Origin: Acetivibrio mesophilus | GTDB lineage: Bacteria; Bacillota; Clostridia; Acetivibrionales; Acetivibrionaceae | Direction: 5' to 3' | DNA length: 55,609 nt | Assembly: GCF_004102745.1 (NCBI RefSeq) | Contig: NZ_RLII01000024.1 | Coordinates: 1 to 55,609 of the forward strand | Part shown: positions 19,858 through 29,005 of the stretch, piece after piece | Layout: each line of letters starts with the position of its first letter | Numbering within the stretch: position 1 is the first letter of the stretch | Program-made: the position numbers and the translations under genes | Notes under the pieces: generated by a model | What the model saw: only the letters and a program-made list of their open reading frames with translations | What the model was told of the DNA's origin: nothing | The model's database searches: none

Positions 19858-22083
19858 TTAATTCAGTTTTGTCAAATTTGCATAGCTTTCCATTAGCCTC
19901 TTCATACCTTTTCCTTTAAAGTGTATTTCCAGCTTGAAATCATCGCCATCCTTCTCCCTCTGTGTGATGATTCCTTCTCCAAACAGCTTATGCCTCACCT
20001 GGTCACCCACCTTTAGCTCTGCATTTGGCGCTGCCGTCTTTTGAGGACCCTTAAAACTTACCGTATTAAAGCTTACAGACGGATTAAAGCCCTTATTTAC
20101 TGCATCGGTCTTTTTAGCCTCTGTCTTACCGGATGTCTTTTCCACAGCCTTTTCTTTATCGGTACCGGACTCAAACAGATTTCCAGGAATTTCTTTGATG
20201 AATCTTGAAACTCTGTTGTAGGTAGTATTTCCAAACAGTGTACGACTGAAGGTACTTGTCATATAAAGGTTTTCCCTAGCCCTTGTTATGCCAACGTAGC
20301 ACAGCCTTCTTTCCTCCTCGAGCTCCGTTTCGCTGGTCATTGACCTATAACCCGGGAAAATACCTTCTTCCATCCCCACCAAAAAAACCACAGGGAATTC
20401 CAGCCCCTTTGCGCTGTGAAGAGTCATTAGAGCAACATATTCACTATCCTCATCCATAGTATCAATATCTGACACCAAGGATACATGGGCAAGAAAATCC
20501 GTAAGGCTCTTTTCTTCATTTTCATTTTCAAATTCCATTGCAACGGACAATAACTCTTTCATATTTTCTATTCTGCCCTGGGCCTCTATAGTATTCTCTT
20601 CCTCATAGGCCTTTAGAATGCCTGTCCTCTCAATTACCTCCCCAATCATTTCCGATGCAGTCATCACCATACTCTGAGCTCGTAGGCTGTTTATCAGGGA
20701 AACAAATTTCTCAAGCTTTGCTGATGCCCTAATAAGCTCGGGGATTTCCGCCGCCGATGAAATAATTGAGAAAATGCTAACTCCTCTTTCATTGGCCAAT
20801 TTCTCGGCATTATCCACCGTTGTATTCCCAATACCTCTTTTCGGTTCGTTTATTATTCTCTTTAAGCTTATGTTGTCTGCAGGATTCTGAATAACACGAA
20901 GATAAGCAATGACATCCTTTATTTCCTTTCTGTCATAGAACTTCAATCCTCCAAATATTTTGTAGCTTATTCCTTCCTTCATGAGCACATCCTCAACAAC
21001 ACGAGACATGGCATTTATACGATAGAGTATGGCAAAATCCTTATAAGACCTGTTCTTCTCAGTGCAAAGCCTCTTTATCTCGCTCGCTACAAAATACGCC
21101 TCTTCATGCTCATTTAAACACTCCAGATACTTAATTCCGTCGCCTTCTTTATTATCTGTCCAGAGGCTCTTATTTTTTCTTCCTAAGTTGTTTTTAATGA
21201 CATGGTTGGCTGCATCAAGAATAGTCTGAGTTGAACGGTAGTTTTGCTCAAGCTTTATTACCTTTGCATCCTTAAACTCTTTCTCGAAGTCCAGAATATT
21301 TCTTATATTGGCACCTCTCCACCCGTAGATGGACTGGTCATCATCCCCCACAACACAAAGATTTCTATATCCCTGGGCCAAAAGGCTTACAAGGGAATAC
21401 TGGGCTGTGTTGGTATCCTGATATTCGTCCACCAGTATATATCTGAATTTTCTCTGATAATAATCAAGCACATTAGGGTTATCCACAAAAAGCTTTATCG
21501 TCAGCATTATAATATCATCAAAATCCAGCGCATTATTCTGCTTAAGCTTCTTTTGATAGAGCTCATAAACCCGGGCAACTTTCTCCATCCTGAAATCCCC
21601 GGAATACATTTTTAAGTAAGAATCGGGAGTAATAAGCTCATCCTTGGCTCTCCCAATCATTTCCAATATAGATTTCGGAGGATAGTTTTTCTCATTGAGG
21701 TTTAGCTCTTTAAGACAGTCCTTTACAACATTCTGCTGATCCGTATAATCGAATATTACAAAGCTCTTATCATAATCTATTTTTTCTATGTCCCTTCTTA
21801 GTATTCTCACACACATGGAATGAAAGGTACTTACCCATATACTGTTACCGACATCTTCAACAAGCCGATCTATTCTTTCCCTCATTTCTTTTGCAGCCTT
21901 GTTGGTAAAAGTTATCGCAAGAATATTGGCGGGATGTACATTCTTTTCTTGAATCAGGTAAGCAATCCTGTGCGTAAGCACCTTTGTCTTTCCGCTTCCT
22001 GCGCCGGCCAAAACAAGCAATGGTCCGTCAATATGCAATACCGCTTCCTTCTGTTCTTTATTTAAATCCTTTAATAAATCCAT
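19858..22083 (-). CDS. pcrA: ATP-dependent DNA helicase PcrA (UvrD family)
   Basis: 741 residues, an SF1A 3'-5' helicase for repair, plasmid replication and clearing of RNA polymerase or recombinase from DNA. Motif I is GAGSGKTKVL, motif II VDEYQD, motif III GDDDQSIYGWRGA, motif IV QNYRST, motif V LMTLHSAKGLEFP, and motif VI VGITRARENLYM. The last 60 residues (KVGDQVRHKLFGEGIITQ) are the Tudor-like tail used by PcrA to bind RNA polymerase. GGAGAGG precedes the ATG. It lies 121 bp after hpf with a hairpin between. Confidence 0.98.
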   Translation of the reverse strand: MDLLKDLNKEQKEAVLHIDGPLLVLAGAGSGKTKVLTHRIAYLIQEKNVHPANILAITFTNKAAKEMRERIDRLVEDVGNSIWVSTFHSMCVRILRRDIEKIDYDKSFVIFDYTDQQNVVKDCLKELNLNEKNYPPKSILEMIGRAKDELITPDSYLKMYSGDFRMEKVARVYELYQKKLKQNNALDFDDIIMLTIKLFVDNPNVLDYYQRKFRYILVDEYQDTNTAQYSLVSLLAQGYRNLCVVGDDDQSIYGWRGANIRNILDFEKEFKDAKVIKLEQNYRSTQTILDAANHVIKNNLGRKNKSLWTDNKEGDGIKYLECLNEHEEAYFVASEIKRLCTEKNRSYKDFAILYRINAMSRVVEDVLMKEGISYKIFGGLKFYDRKEIKDVIAYLRVIQNPADNISLKRIINEPKRGIGNTTVDNAEKLANERGVSIFSIISSAAEIPELIRASAKLEKFVSLINSLRAQSMVMTASEMIGEVIERTGILKAYEEENTIEAQGRIENMKELLSVAMEFENENEEKSLTDFLAHVSLVSDIDTMDEDSEYVALMTLHSAKGLEFPVVFLVGMEEGIFPGYRSMTSETELEEERRLCYVGITRARENLYMTSTFSRTLFGNTTYNRVSRFIKEIPGNLFESGTDKEKAVEKTSGKTEAKKTDAVNKGFNPSVSFNTVSFKGPQKTAAPNAELKVGDQVRHKLFGEGIITQREKDGDDFKLEIHFKGKGMKRLMESYANLTKLN

Positions 22084-22116
22084 ATATCGTCCTCTCCAAT
22101 AAAAAACGCAAATTTA

Positions 22117-22142
22117 AATGCCGAGACATTAGCCTCGGCATT
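22117..22142. terminator. Hairpin between hpf and pcrA
   Basis: AATGCCGAG / CTCGGCATT, a perfect 9-bp stem with an 8-nt loop. A strong T-run follows on the plus side and a weaker T-rich tail on the minus side. It most likely ends hpf transcripts. Confidence 0.65.
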
Positions 22143-22204
22143 TTTATTATAGTAGAAAACCCATTATATATCAAACATATATTTTATCATTCACAATTGA
22201 TGAA

Positions 22205-22735
22205 TCAGAACTCCGGTTCAATTAGTCCATAATTCCCATCTTTTCTCCTATATACAACATTCGCTTCAAGAGTTTCTGCATTGGAGAACATAAAGAATTC
22301 ATGTCCTAAAAGATTCATTTGTAAAACAGCTTCTTCAACTGTCATGGGCTTTATAGCAAATTTCTTTGTCCTTACGATTTCAAATTTAGGTTCTTCTTCA
22401 GCGTCATCATCAAAATTAAAGTTCTCAAACCTCAAACTGCCATCGTGGACTTTCTTTTCAAGTTTAGTCTTGTTTCTTCTTATCTGTCTTTCGAGACTGT
22501 CTACGACCTTGTCGATAGAAGCATACATATCTTGATTGTCTTCTTCGGCTCTCAGTAGTCCTCCTTCGAAAGGTATTGTAACCTCCACTATATGTCTGTT
22601 CTTTTGTACGCTCATGGTGATATGAGCCTCAGCATCTCGGCGGAAGTACTTGTCCAGTTTTCCGACTTTTTTTATAGCCATTTCTTTTAAAGCTTCAGTT
22701 ACAACAATGTTTTTTCCAGTAACTTTGAATTTCAT
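22205..22735 (-). CDS. hpf: Ribosome hibernation promoting factor, long form
   Basis: 176 residues. The N-terminal domain (1-100, MKFKVTGKNIVVTEALKE, HIVEVTIPFEGGLLRAEE) binds the 30S decoding centre. A linker leads to the C-terminal dimerisation domain (about 120-176, KPMTVEEAVLQMNLLGHEFFMFSN, VVYRRKDGNYGLIEP) that joins ribosomes into 100S dimers. The nearest purine-rich RBS (GGAAAGGGG) is about 14 nt from the ATG, unusually distant. Confidence 0.97.
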   Translation of the reverse strand: MKFKVTGKNIVVTEALKEMAIKKVGKLDKYFRRDAEAHITMSVQKNRHIVEVTIPFEGGLLRAEEDNQDMYASIDKVVDSLERQIRRNKTKLEKKVHDGSLRFENFNFDDDAEEEPKFEIVRTKKFAIKPMTVEEAVLQMNLLGHEFFMFSNAETLEANVVYRRKDGNYGLIEPEF

Positions 22736-23114
22736 ATATGCATACAGCCCCTTTCCGTCAATAACAAGTATTGTACAATCTCATTTAAGTACAAATACCT
22801 GTCTTGCTATTATTAATAGTTTTACCCAGAAAATTATCTCCAAAACACGACTTTGACTTAAAAATCAAAAACCCACCCCCATTTACTAAAATTGACTAGT
22901 TCAAATCATGTCACAAATCATGTTTTCCCATACTTTTCTGTGTTTTCGGGTAAAAATATTAATAATATATTAATTCGACGTTAAGTAAAATATTCCTTCA
23001 AAATAATTATAAACAAGCAAATAGGTATTTTACAACCTAACAGTATCTAATTTCCCACATAAGTGCTTAAGCTCGAAAGCCTGCGAACCAATACAGAAAG
23101 CTGTATTCAAATGT

Positions 23115-23232
23115 TTTTCCACAATTATATCACATTTGACCCACAAAACATCTGTTTTGTGCACATAAACCCTGTGGATAATGTGGACAATTCTGTGAAT
23201 AAGTAATATAGGCTGATTTTACCTGTGGATAA
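23115..23232. promoter_or_regulatory. Cluster of DnaA boxes
   Basis: Three exact matches to TTATNCACA, all in the same orientation (read as TGTGGATAA or TGTGAATAA on the plus strand), lie at 23173-23181, 23194-23202 and 23224-23232. One-mismatch boxes are at 23182-23190 and 23115-23123 (opposite orientation). No dnaA or dnaN is nearby, so this is more likely a DnaA-binding regulatory cluster than the main origin. Confidence 0.6.
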
Positions 23233-23798
23233 ACCTGTTGTTATCTTTAGAAATCCTAACGTTTTATGTTAACACAATACCTTTCATAATATTCATCTGC
23301 CCTAAAAACTTTTAATGGGAAATAGCTATAAATATTGCTTTTGGAGGATTTTATTTCCATTAGTAATACCACTTTAATTTATATAGCACCATATCTCACA
23401 ATGAAATCCATTATTATGTAACGTTAGTGAATTATTGTTTTTCGTTTTATTGATCAAAATTTGATTGCATACTCCTTCATTTTTTGTTGAAATTGCATAT
23501 TGTTTAAATTCGCAGAATTTGTGATAATAAGATTGTGAGAGGGAAAGAAAATTATAGGGGTGTGATGTATAACACCGAACAATATACATCATCCAATTAA
23601 CAATATAATATATTTAATTACGAATGCAATTACAACGTAGCAAAGAACTTAGAATCGATATAATAATATACACACTTAATATGTACACCGAATCATACAA
23701 ACCAACGCTCTAATTTGACACCCGTCAAACGATAAAACATATTTAACATTACACCCTTTTCTCTTATATATAAAATATACATATAATAAAGCTTACTA

Positions 23799-23830
23799 AA
23801 AAACCGAAACTAAGTTTCGGTTTTTCGCTT
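23799..23830. terminator. Orphan bidirectional terminator
   Basis: AAAACCGAAAC / GTTTCGGTTTT with a 3-nt loop, flanked by an A-run on the left and a T-run on the right. No annotated gene reads into it from the left, and pckG has its own terminator on the right. Confidence 0.75.
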
Positions 23831-23865
23831 TCTTAGCCTCTTGGAATGAAAGAGGCTAAAGAAAG
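23828..23865 (-). repeat. Interspersed stem-loop repeat, copy C (inverted, shortened)
   Basis: TTAGCCTCTT / AAGAGGCTAA, a perfect 10-bp stem around a 7-nt loop, extended by CTTTC/GAAAG. It matches, in reverse complement and with a 5-nt deletion in the loop, the repeats at 38861, 41148 and 41201. Confidence 0.65.
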
Positions 23866-23931
23866 GGCCTCAATGGCTCTAGCTTTTATTATAAGGCAAA
23901 CATAATTTTATTAGGAAACTAAGCAATATAA

Positions 23932-23964
23932 AAAAGGAGTCGTGAAAACATCATGACTCCTTTT
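23932..23964 (-). terminator. pckG terminator
   Basis: AAAAGGAGTCGTGA / TCATGACTCCTTTT, a 14-bp stem with one mismatch and a 5-nt loop. It sits 36 bp past the pckG stop, with a T-rich tail on the minus strand. Confidence 0.85.
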
Positions 23965-23999
23965 CTACTTTATAAATTAACCGTCTTTAATACCAAGAC

Positions 24000-25793
24000 T
24001 TATTCTTTCAAACGTTTTTCAAGAGCATCCAGCTGCGCCAGCAATTCTTTTGGCAGCTTTTCTCCATATGATGCATAGTGCTCTCTTACTGACTCAACTT
24101 CACTGAGCCACTGTTCCTTATCAACTTTCAAGAGCTCTTCCATATCCTCTTTGCTTACATCAAGTCCGTTTGTATCGATAGCATCAACTGTAGGCATATA
24201 TCCTATAGGAGTCTTCACTGCTGTACCCTTGCCGGAAACTCTTTCAACAATCCACTTGAGAACACGGCTGTTTTCACCGAATCCAGGCCACAACCATCTT
24301 CCGTCGCTGTCCTTGCGGAACCAGTTTACATAGAATATCTTCGGAAGCTTGCTATCATCAGTCTTAGTACCGATGTCAAGCCAGTGTTGGAGATAATCAT
24401 TTACATTATAGCCTATGAAAGGAAGCATAGCGAATGGGTCACGACGTACCTGGCCGATTTTATTTGAAATTGCCGCAGCTGTAATTTCAGAACCCATGAT
24501 CGAACCCATAAATACACCGTGGTTCCAGTCAAAGCTTTCATGAACCAACGGAATAGTGCTTGGACGACGTCCACCGATGAGAATAGCAGAAATCGGCACA
24601 CCCTGAGGATCTTCCCATTCAGGAGCAATTACAGGACACTGACTTGCAGGTGCTGTAAAACGTCCGTTAGGATGTGCTGCTGGAGTCTCTGAACCTGGAG
24701 TCCAGTCATTGCCTTTCCAATCTATGAGGTGATCAGGTGCGTCAGTTCCAATACCTTCCCACCAAACATCACCATCGTCAGTTAATCCAACGTTTGTAAA
24801 TATTGTATTCTTTTCGATTGAATGCATTGCATTTGGATTTGAATCCATGGATGTACCTGGAGCAACTCCAAAGAATCCTGCTTCAGGGTTGATAGCGTAG
24901 AGACGACCGTCCTTGCCAAACTTCATCCATGCAATGTCGTCACCGATTGTTTCAACTTTCCAGCCCGGAATTGTAGGAATAAGCATAGCCAGATTTGTTT
25001 TTCCGCAGGCACTTGGGAAAGCACCGGTAACATATGTTTTATTGCCCTCTGGGTCAGTTATGCGAAGGATGAGCATATGCTCAGCCAACCAACCTTCATC
25101 ACGTGCCAAAACGGACGCGATACGAAGTGCAAAGCATTTCTTTCCTAAAAGCGCATTTCCACCATATCCGGATCCATAGGACCATATAGTCCTTTCTTCT
25201 GGGAAATGACTAATGTATTTTTTCTCTATTGGTGCACATGGCCAGTCTGAATCCTTTTGGCCCTCTTCCAATGGAGCTCCAACTGAGTGAAGACATGGTA
25301 CAAATTCTCCGTCTTCTCCAAGCTGATCTAATACAGCTTTACCTATGCGTGTCATGATACGCATATTAACAACAACATAAGGACTGTCGGTCAATTCAAT
25401 ACCGATCTTGGAGATAGGTGAGCCGATAGGTCCCATGGAGAAAGGAATAACATACATTGTTCTTCCTTTCATGCAACCCTTGTACAATCCCTTCATAGTT
25501 GTCTTAAGTTCTTCCGGGTCAATCCAGTTGTTGGTAGGTCCTGCATCCTCTTTAGTCTTAGATGCAATAAAAGTTCTGTCTTCAACACGAGCAACATCGG
25601 ATGGGTCGCTGCGGAAGAGATAACATCCCGGACGTTTTTCAGGATTTAAAGGTGTTGCTAAACCCGAATCTACCATCAGCTTTAATAGGCGGTCATTTTC
25701 TTCCTGTGAACCATCGCACCAATAAATTTGATCAGGCTGACACATTTCAGCCATTTCTTTTACCCAAGCCTGCAATTTCTTGTTTGATGTCAT
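24000..25793 (-). CDS. pckG: Phosphoenolpyruvate carboxykinase (GTP)
   Basis: 597 residues, the GTP-dependent class. It interconverts oxaloacetate and PEP. In cellulolytic clostridia this enzyme works with malate dehydrogenase and malic enzyme as part of the route from PEP to pyruvate (established for the group, inferred here). The kinase-1a loop with the reactive Cys is [14 protein letters not shown]. Other motifs are [19 protein letters not shown] and [10 protein letters not shown]. The ATG at 25793 has AAGGAGAA upstream; a longer frame to 25811 has none. Single-gene transcript with its own terminator. Confidence 0.98.
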   Translation of the reverse strand: MTSNKKLQAWVKEMAEMCQPDQIYWCDGSQEENDRLLKLMVDSGLATPLNPEKRPGCYLFRSDPSDVARVEDRTFIASKTKEDAGPTNNWIDPEELKTTMKGLYKGCMKGRTMYVIPFSMGPIGSPISKIGIELTDSPYVVVNMRIMTRIGKAVLDQLGEDGEFVPCLHSVGAPLEEGQKDSDWPCAPIEKKYISHFPEERTIWSYGSGYGGNALLGKKCFALRIASVLARDEGWLAEHMLILRITDPEGNKTYVTGAFPSACGKTNLAMLIPTIPGWKVETIGDDIAWMKFGKDGRLYAINPEAGFFGVAPGTSMDSNPNAMHSIEKNTIFTNVGLTDDGDVWWEGIGTDAPDHLIDWKGNDWTPGSETPAAHPNGRFTAPASQCPVIAPEWEDPQGVPISAILIGGRRPSTIPLVHESFDWNHGVFMGSIMGSEITAAAISNKIGQVRRDPFAMLPFIGYNVNDYLQHWLDIGTKTDDSKLPKIFYVNWFRKDSDGRWLWPGFGENSRVLKWIVERVSGKGTAVKTPIGYMPTVDAIDTNGLDVSKEDMEELLKVDKEQWLSEVESVREHYASYGEKLPKELLAQLDALEKRLKE

Positions 25794-25831
25794 TAGAAAT
25801 TCTCCTTCCAAAATAAAGTATTATTTATGCT

Positions 25832-25871
25832 ATTGCATTTTGCAATATAAGTGAACCGAAATAATTTCGGT
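25832..25871. promoter_or_regulatory. Two palindromes upstream of pckG
   Basis: ATTGCA-TTT-TGCAAT (25832-25846) and ACCGAAAT-A-ATTTCGGT (25855-25871) are both perfect and 8 bp apart, 40-80 bp upstream of the pckG start where a promoter is expected. They are candidate operators. The regulator is unknown. The rest of 25872-26200 shows no gene. Confidence 0.45.
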
Positions 25872-26201
25872 ATTTTATGCTCTGTAACGAATTAGTTAAT
25901 TTTTTCACTAACATCCTAACACAAAACCACCAAAATATCAACAAGTCTTTTGCCTTTTTATGCATGTTTTGATGAAGTATCAACCCTCCTGTTTTTATTC
26001 TAATAAAGGCGACAAATTCCTCACTTTTTTGCCTCAAAAAGTATGCGATGTTATACAACTATACATTGAGAGTATTATATTTGATAATTATTTTTATACA
26101 TTTGCTTCTGTGATAGAATACCTATATATTGCGAAAAAGAATTTGTGATCCTTGTGAGAAACAGGTTAGATTGCAATAACATCCGACACAATGCCTAATT
26201 T

Positions 26202-26217
26202 TCTGCAGATGTGCAGA
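26202..26217. promoter_or_regulatory. Inverted repeat upstream of the GH5 promoter
   Basis: TCTGCA-GATG-TGCAGA lies 7 bp upstream of the candidate -35 box. Possible regulator site. Confidence 0.35.
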
Positions 26218-26224
26218 TTTTGGG

Positions 26225-26253
26225 TTGATTTAATCTCGAATATTTTATAAAAT
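26225..26253 (+). promoter_or_regulatory. Candidate promoter of the GH5 gene
   Basis: TTGATT (26225-26230), 17 bp, TAAAAT (26248-26253). It would give a 5' leader of about 135 nt. Cellulosome genes of this group are often also driven by alternative SigI factors, whose sites I cannot identify here. Confidence 0.5.
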
Positions 26254-26394
26254 TATAATAGGATGTACATATTGCATCAGTTAATTGGAACTTTGTGTCA
26301 CTCAGGGTTTTTACTTATATTAATACATCTTTAGTTTGGTTAACAATTTTCAATAATATATTGAATAAATTATTTTTGGGGGGAAGATATTTTT

Positions 26395-28092
26395 ATGAAA
26401 AAAGCAAAAATGATTTTTTCGCTGGTTGTTGCTTTCACGGTTCTGGCTGCTTTTTGTTTTTCACAGAATACAGCATCAACAGTAACCGCTGTTGACAGCA
26501 ACAACGACGACTGGTTGCATTGTAAAGGCAACAAGATTTACGACATGTATGGAAACGAAGTCTGGCTGACAGGTGCCAACTGGTTTGGTTTTAACTGTAG
26601 TGAAAACTGTTTCCATGGTGCTTGGTATGACGTTAAGGGTATTCTAACAAGCGTTGCCGACAGAGGTATTAACTTTCTGAGAATACCAATTTCCACAGAG
26701 CTTCTGTACAGCTGGATGATTGGAAAGCCGAATCCGGTTTCCAGTGTAACTGCCAGCAATAATCCTCCGTATCATTGTGTTAACCCTGACTTTTACGATC
26801 CTGAAACCGACGATGTAAAAGACAGTATGGAAATCTTCGATATCATTATGGGATACTGTAAGGAACTTGGAATTAAGGTAATGGTAGATATACATAGCCC
26901 TGATGCCAACAACTCCGGACATAACTATGAGTTGTGGTACGGTAAGGATACCAGTACCTGCGGAGTAGTTACTACAAAAATGTGGATAGACACTTTGGTT
27001 TGGCTGGCCGATAAGTACAAAAACGATGATACATTATTGGCGCTTGACCTGAAAAACGAGCCTCACGGAAAGCGTGGCTATATGGATGAAGTACCTGAAA
27101 TGCTTGCAAAGTGGGATAACTCTAAAGACGAAAACAACTGGAAATACGCTGCTGAAACTTGTGCAAAAGCAATTTTGGATGTAAATCCTCATTTGTTGAT
27201 AATGATTGAAGGTGTTGAACAGTATCCTAAGACTGAAAAAGGCTATACCTATGATACACCGGATATCTGGGGTGCAGTAGGTGATGCTTCTCCGTGGTAT
27301 GGTGCATGGTGGGGCGGAAACTTAAGAGGTGTTAAAGACTATCCTATTGATTTAGGTCCTTTGACCAGTCAGATAGTATACTCTCCGCACGACTACGGTC
27401 CGTCGGTATATGCTCAAACATGGTTTGATAAAGACTTCACAACTCAGACCTTGTTAGATGACTATTGGTATGACACTTGGGCATATATTAACGATCAGGG
27501 AATTGCACCACTACTCATAGGTGAGTGGGGAGGACATATGGATGGTGGCAAGAACCAAAAATGGATGACATTGCTAAGGGATTATATGATCGAGAACCGC
27601 ATTCACCACACATTCTGGTGTATAAATCCAAACTCCGGTGATACCGGCGGATTAATCGGAAATGACTGGTCCACTTGGGACGAAGAGAAATACGGATTGT
27701 TAAAGCCTTCATTATGGCAGACCAAAGATGGCAAGTTTATCGGACTTGACCATAAAATTCCTCTTGGTTCCAACGGAATTTCATTGGGTGAATACTACGG
27801 AACACCACAAGTAACAGACGCTCCTGCAACACCGACTCCAAAGCCAACTTATTTACCGACTCCTACAATATCACCTAAACCGGGATTTACTTATGGTGAT
27901 ATTAATAGCGACGGTAATGTCAACTCAACAGACCTTACTACGTTAAAGAGAATATTGCTGAAGATTCCGGTATCAAATGCGAACCTGGACGCTGCAGATG
28001 TAAACAAGGACGGTAAGGTGACTTCAACAGACGCTACTATCCTAAAAAGGTATTTGCTTAAGGTAATTGATAAACTTCCATTTGTATCATAG
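26395..28092 (+). CDS. cel5G: Cellulosomal endoglucanase, GH5 with C-terminal dockerin
   Basis: 565 residues, secreted (signal peptide about 1-30). The GH5 barrel spans about 40-460: acid/base E222 in LDLKNEPHG and nucleophile E377 in LLIGEWGG. A Pro/Thr linker (about 475-498) leads to a type I dockerin (about 500-565) with two calcium-binding repeats, GDINSDGNVNSTDLTTLKRIL and DVNKDGKVTSTDATILKRYL, that dock onto scaffoldin cohesins. Length and layout match C. thermocellum Cel5G; the symbol rests on that resemblance. The RBS is GGGGGGAAG. It is transcribed alone on the plus strand. Confidence 0.93.
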   Translation: MKKAKMIFSLVVAFTVLAAFCFSQNTASTVTAVDSNNDDWLHCKGNKIYDMYGNEVWLTGANWFGFNCSENCFHGAWYDVKGILTSVADRGINFLRIPISTELLYSWMIGKPNPVSSVTASNNPPYHCVNPDFYDPETDDVKDSMEIFDIIMGYCKELGIKVMVDIHSPDANNSGHNYELWYGKDTSTCGVVTTKMWIDTLVWLADKYKNDDTLLALDLKNEPHGKRGYMDEVPEMLAKWDNSKDENNWKYAAETCAKAILDVNPHLLIMIEGVEQYPKTEKGYTYDTPDIWGAVGDASPWYGAWWGGNLRGVKDYPIDLGPLTSQIVYSPHDYGPSVYAQTWFDKDFTTQTLLDDYWYDTWAYINDQGIAPLLIGEWGGHMDGGKNQKWMTLLRDYMIENRIHHTFWCINPNSGDTGGLIGNDWSTWDEEKYGLLKPSLWQTKDGKFIGLDHKIPLGSNGISLGEYYGTPQVTDAPATPTPKPTYLPTPTISPKPGFTYGDINSDGNVNSTDLTTLKRILLKIPVSNANLDAADVNKDGKVTSTDATILKRYLLKVIDKLPFVS

Positions 28093-28126
28093 TAATTGCA
28101 GTTTTGGTTAGATTGATAAATGAAAT

Positions 28127-28165
28127 AAAGGTTGACTGCCGAACACATGGCAGTCAACCTTTTTA
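28127..28165. terminator. Shared terminator of the GH5 gene and the MerR gene
   Basis: A perfect 14-bp stem (AAAGGTTGACTGCC / GGCAGTCAACCTTT) with an 8-nt loop and a T-run on the plus side. It sits between two convergent genes. Confidence 0.92.
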
Positions 28166-28176
28166 AATAAGCTACA

Positions 28177-28944
28177 TTATTTGTCCTTCATTCCGGTATA
28201 AATTAGAATGGCATCCCTCAAGAACTTTGCAGTTCCCGGTTGTTCCTTATCATAATACTCAGTAAATCTCTCGTCCTCAACATACATTCTGGCAAGTCCG
28301 GCATGGGCTTCCTTGCTGTAGCTTCCCCATGAATAGCATAACCATTGGCGATGCAAGTCTGCAGCTTTTTGAGCGAGCTCGCCTGCGGGATTGCCCGTTG
28401 CAAAGGCTTGCTTTAATATCTCATTCAACTCAAGAGACAGCTTTTCCATCTCTTCATACTGCTCTTTCGTCATGTTTTTGAACTTTTTATAGGATTCATC
28501 GACCTGTCCATCTCCGTATTTAGCTCTGATCTCTTCTCCATACTTTTGCTCGTTCTCGTCGAGCATTTTCTGTTTAAAACCTTCAAATTTTTCCTTATCA
28601 GTCATTTCAGCTCTCCTTTCCGCAGCCGCAATTGTCTTACTCACATTTGCGATTAACAATTCCAACTGCTCTCTTTTTTGGAGGAGCTTTTCGCGATGCT
28701 CTATCAGTGCAGCAAGCGGGTCAAAAGAAGGTGACGTAATAATATCCTTAATGCAGTCAAGACCCACGCCCAATTCCCTGTAAAAAAGTATTTGCTGCAG
28801 AGTGTCAACTTCCTTCTGACCATATATCCTGTAGCCTGATGAATTTATTCTTGCCGGCTTAAGAATACCCAACTCATCATAATACCTAAGGGTACGGCCA
28901 CTGACCCCAGCCAGAGATGCAAGCTTTTGCACTGTGTACTCCAT
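28177..28944 (-). CDS. MerR-family regulator with TipAS ligand-binding domain
   Basis: 255 residues. The winged helix-turn-helix is MEYTVQKLASLAGVSGRTLRYYDELGILKP (1-30, shown by its MerR core GVSGRTLRYYDELG), followed by the long dimerisation coiled coil (about 75-115). Residues about 130-250 fit the TipAS antibiotic-recognition domain (MTKEQYEEMEKL, LHRQWLCYSWGSYSKEAHAGLARMYVEDERF). Such proteins activate drug-response genes after binding thiopeptide-like or other hydrophobic ligands. No target gene is adjacent, so the ligand and regulon are unknown. It ends at the terminator shared with the GH5 gene. Confidence 0.92.
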   Translation of the reverse strand: MEYTVQKLASLAGVSGRTLRYYDELGILKPARINSSGYRIYGQKEVDTLQQILFYRELGVGLDCIKDIITSPSFDPLAALIEHREKLLQKREQLELLIANVSKTIAAAERRAEMTDKEKFEGFKQKMLDENEQKYGEEIRAKYGDGQVDESYKKFKNMTKEQYEEMEKLSLELNEILKQAFATGNPAGELAQKAADLHRQWLCYSWGSYSKEAHAGLARMYVEDERFTEYYDKEQPGTAKFLRDAILIYTGMKDK

Positions 28945-29005
28945 GCTTTCACCTCCTCACAAGAATACTCTACACCTTTACGCTGCGTTAATGTCAATAA
29001 CTTTT

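Larger units (their letters stand above)
22736..23931. other. 1.2 kb AT-rich gene-free region
   Basis: I see no credible protein gene here. A 72-codon minus-strand frame at 23374-23592 has no RBS and unlikely composition. The stretch holds the hpf upstream region, a cluster of DnaA-box sequences (23115-23232), a small TTTGAC/GTCAAA inverted repeat near 23713-23729, a strong bidirectional terminator (23799-23830) with no gene feeding it from the left, and a stem-loop repeat (23828-23865). A small RNA ending at the terminator is possible. Confidence 0.6.

Noticed and set aside
23115-23232. Chromosomal replication origin
   Set aside because: DnaA boxes are present, but dnaA, dnaN, gyrB and rpmH are absent and flanking genes are ordinary metabolism genes.
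23374-23592. 72-codon minus-strand ORF
   Set aside because: No RBS, unlikely composition, and located in AT-rich non-coding DNA.
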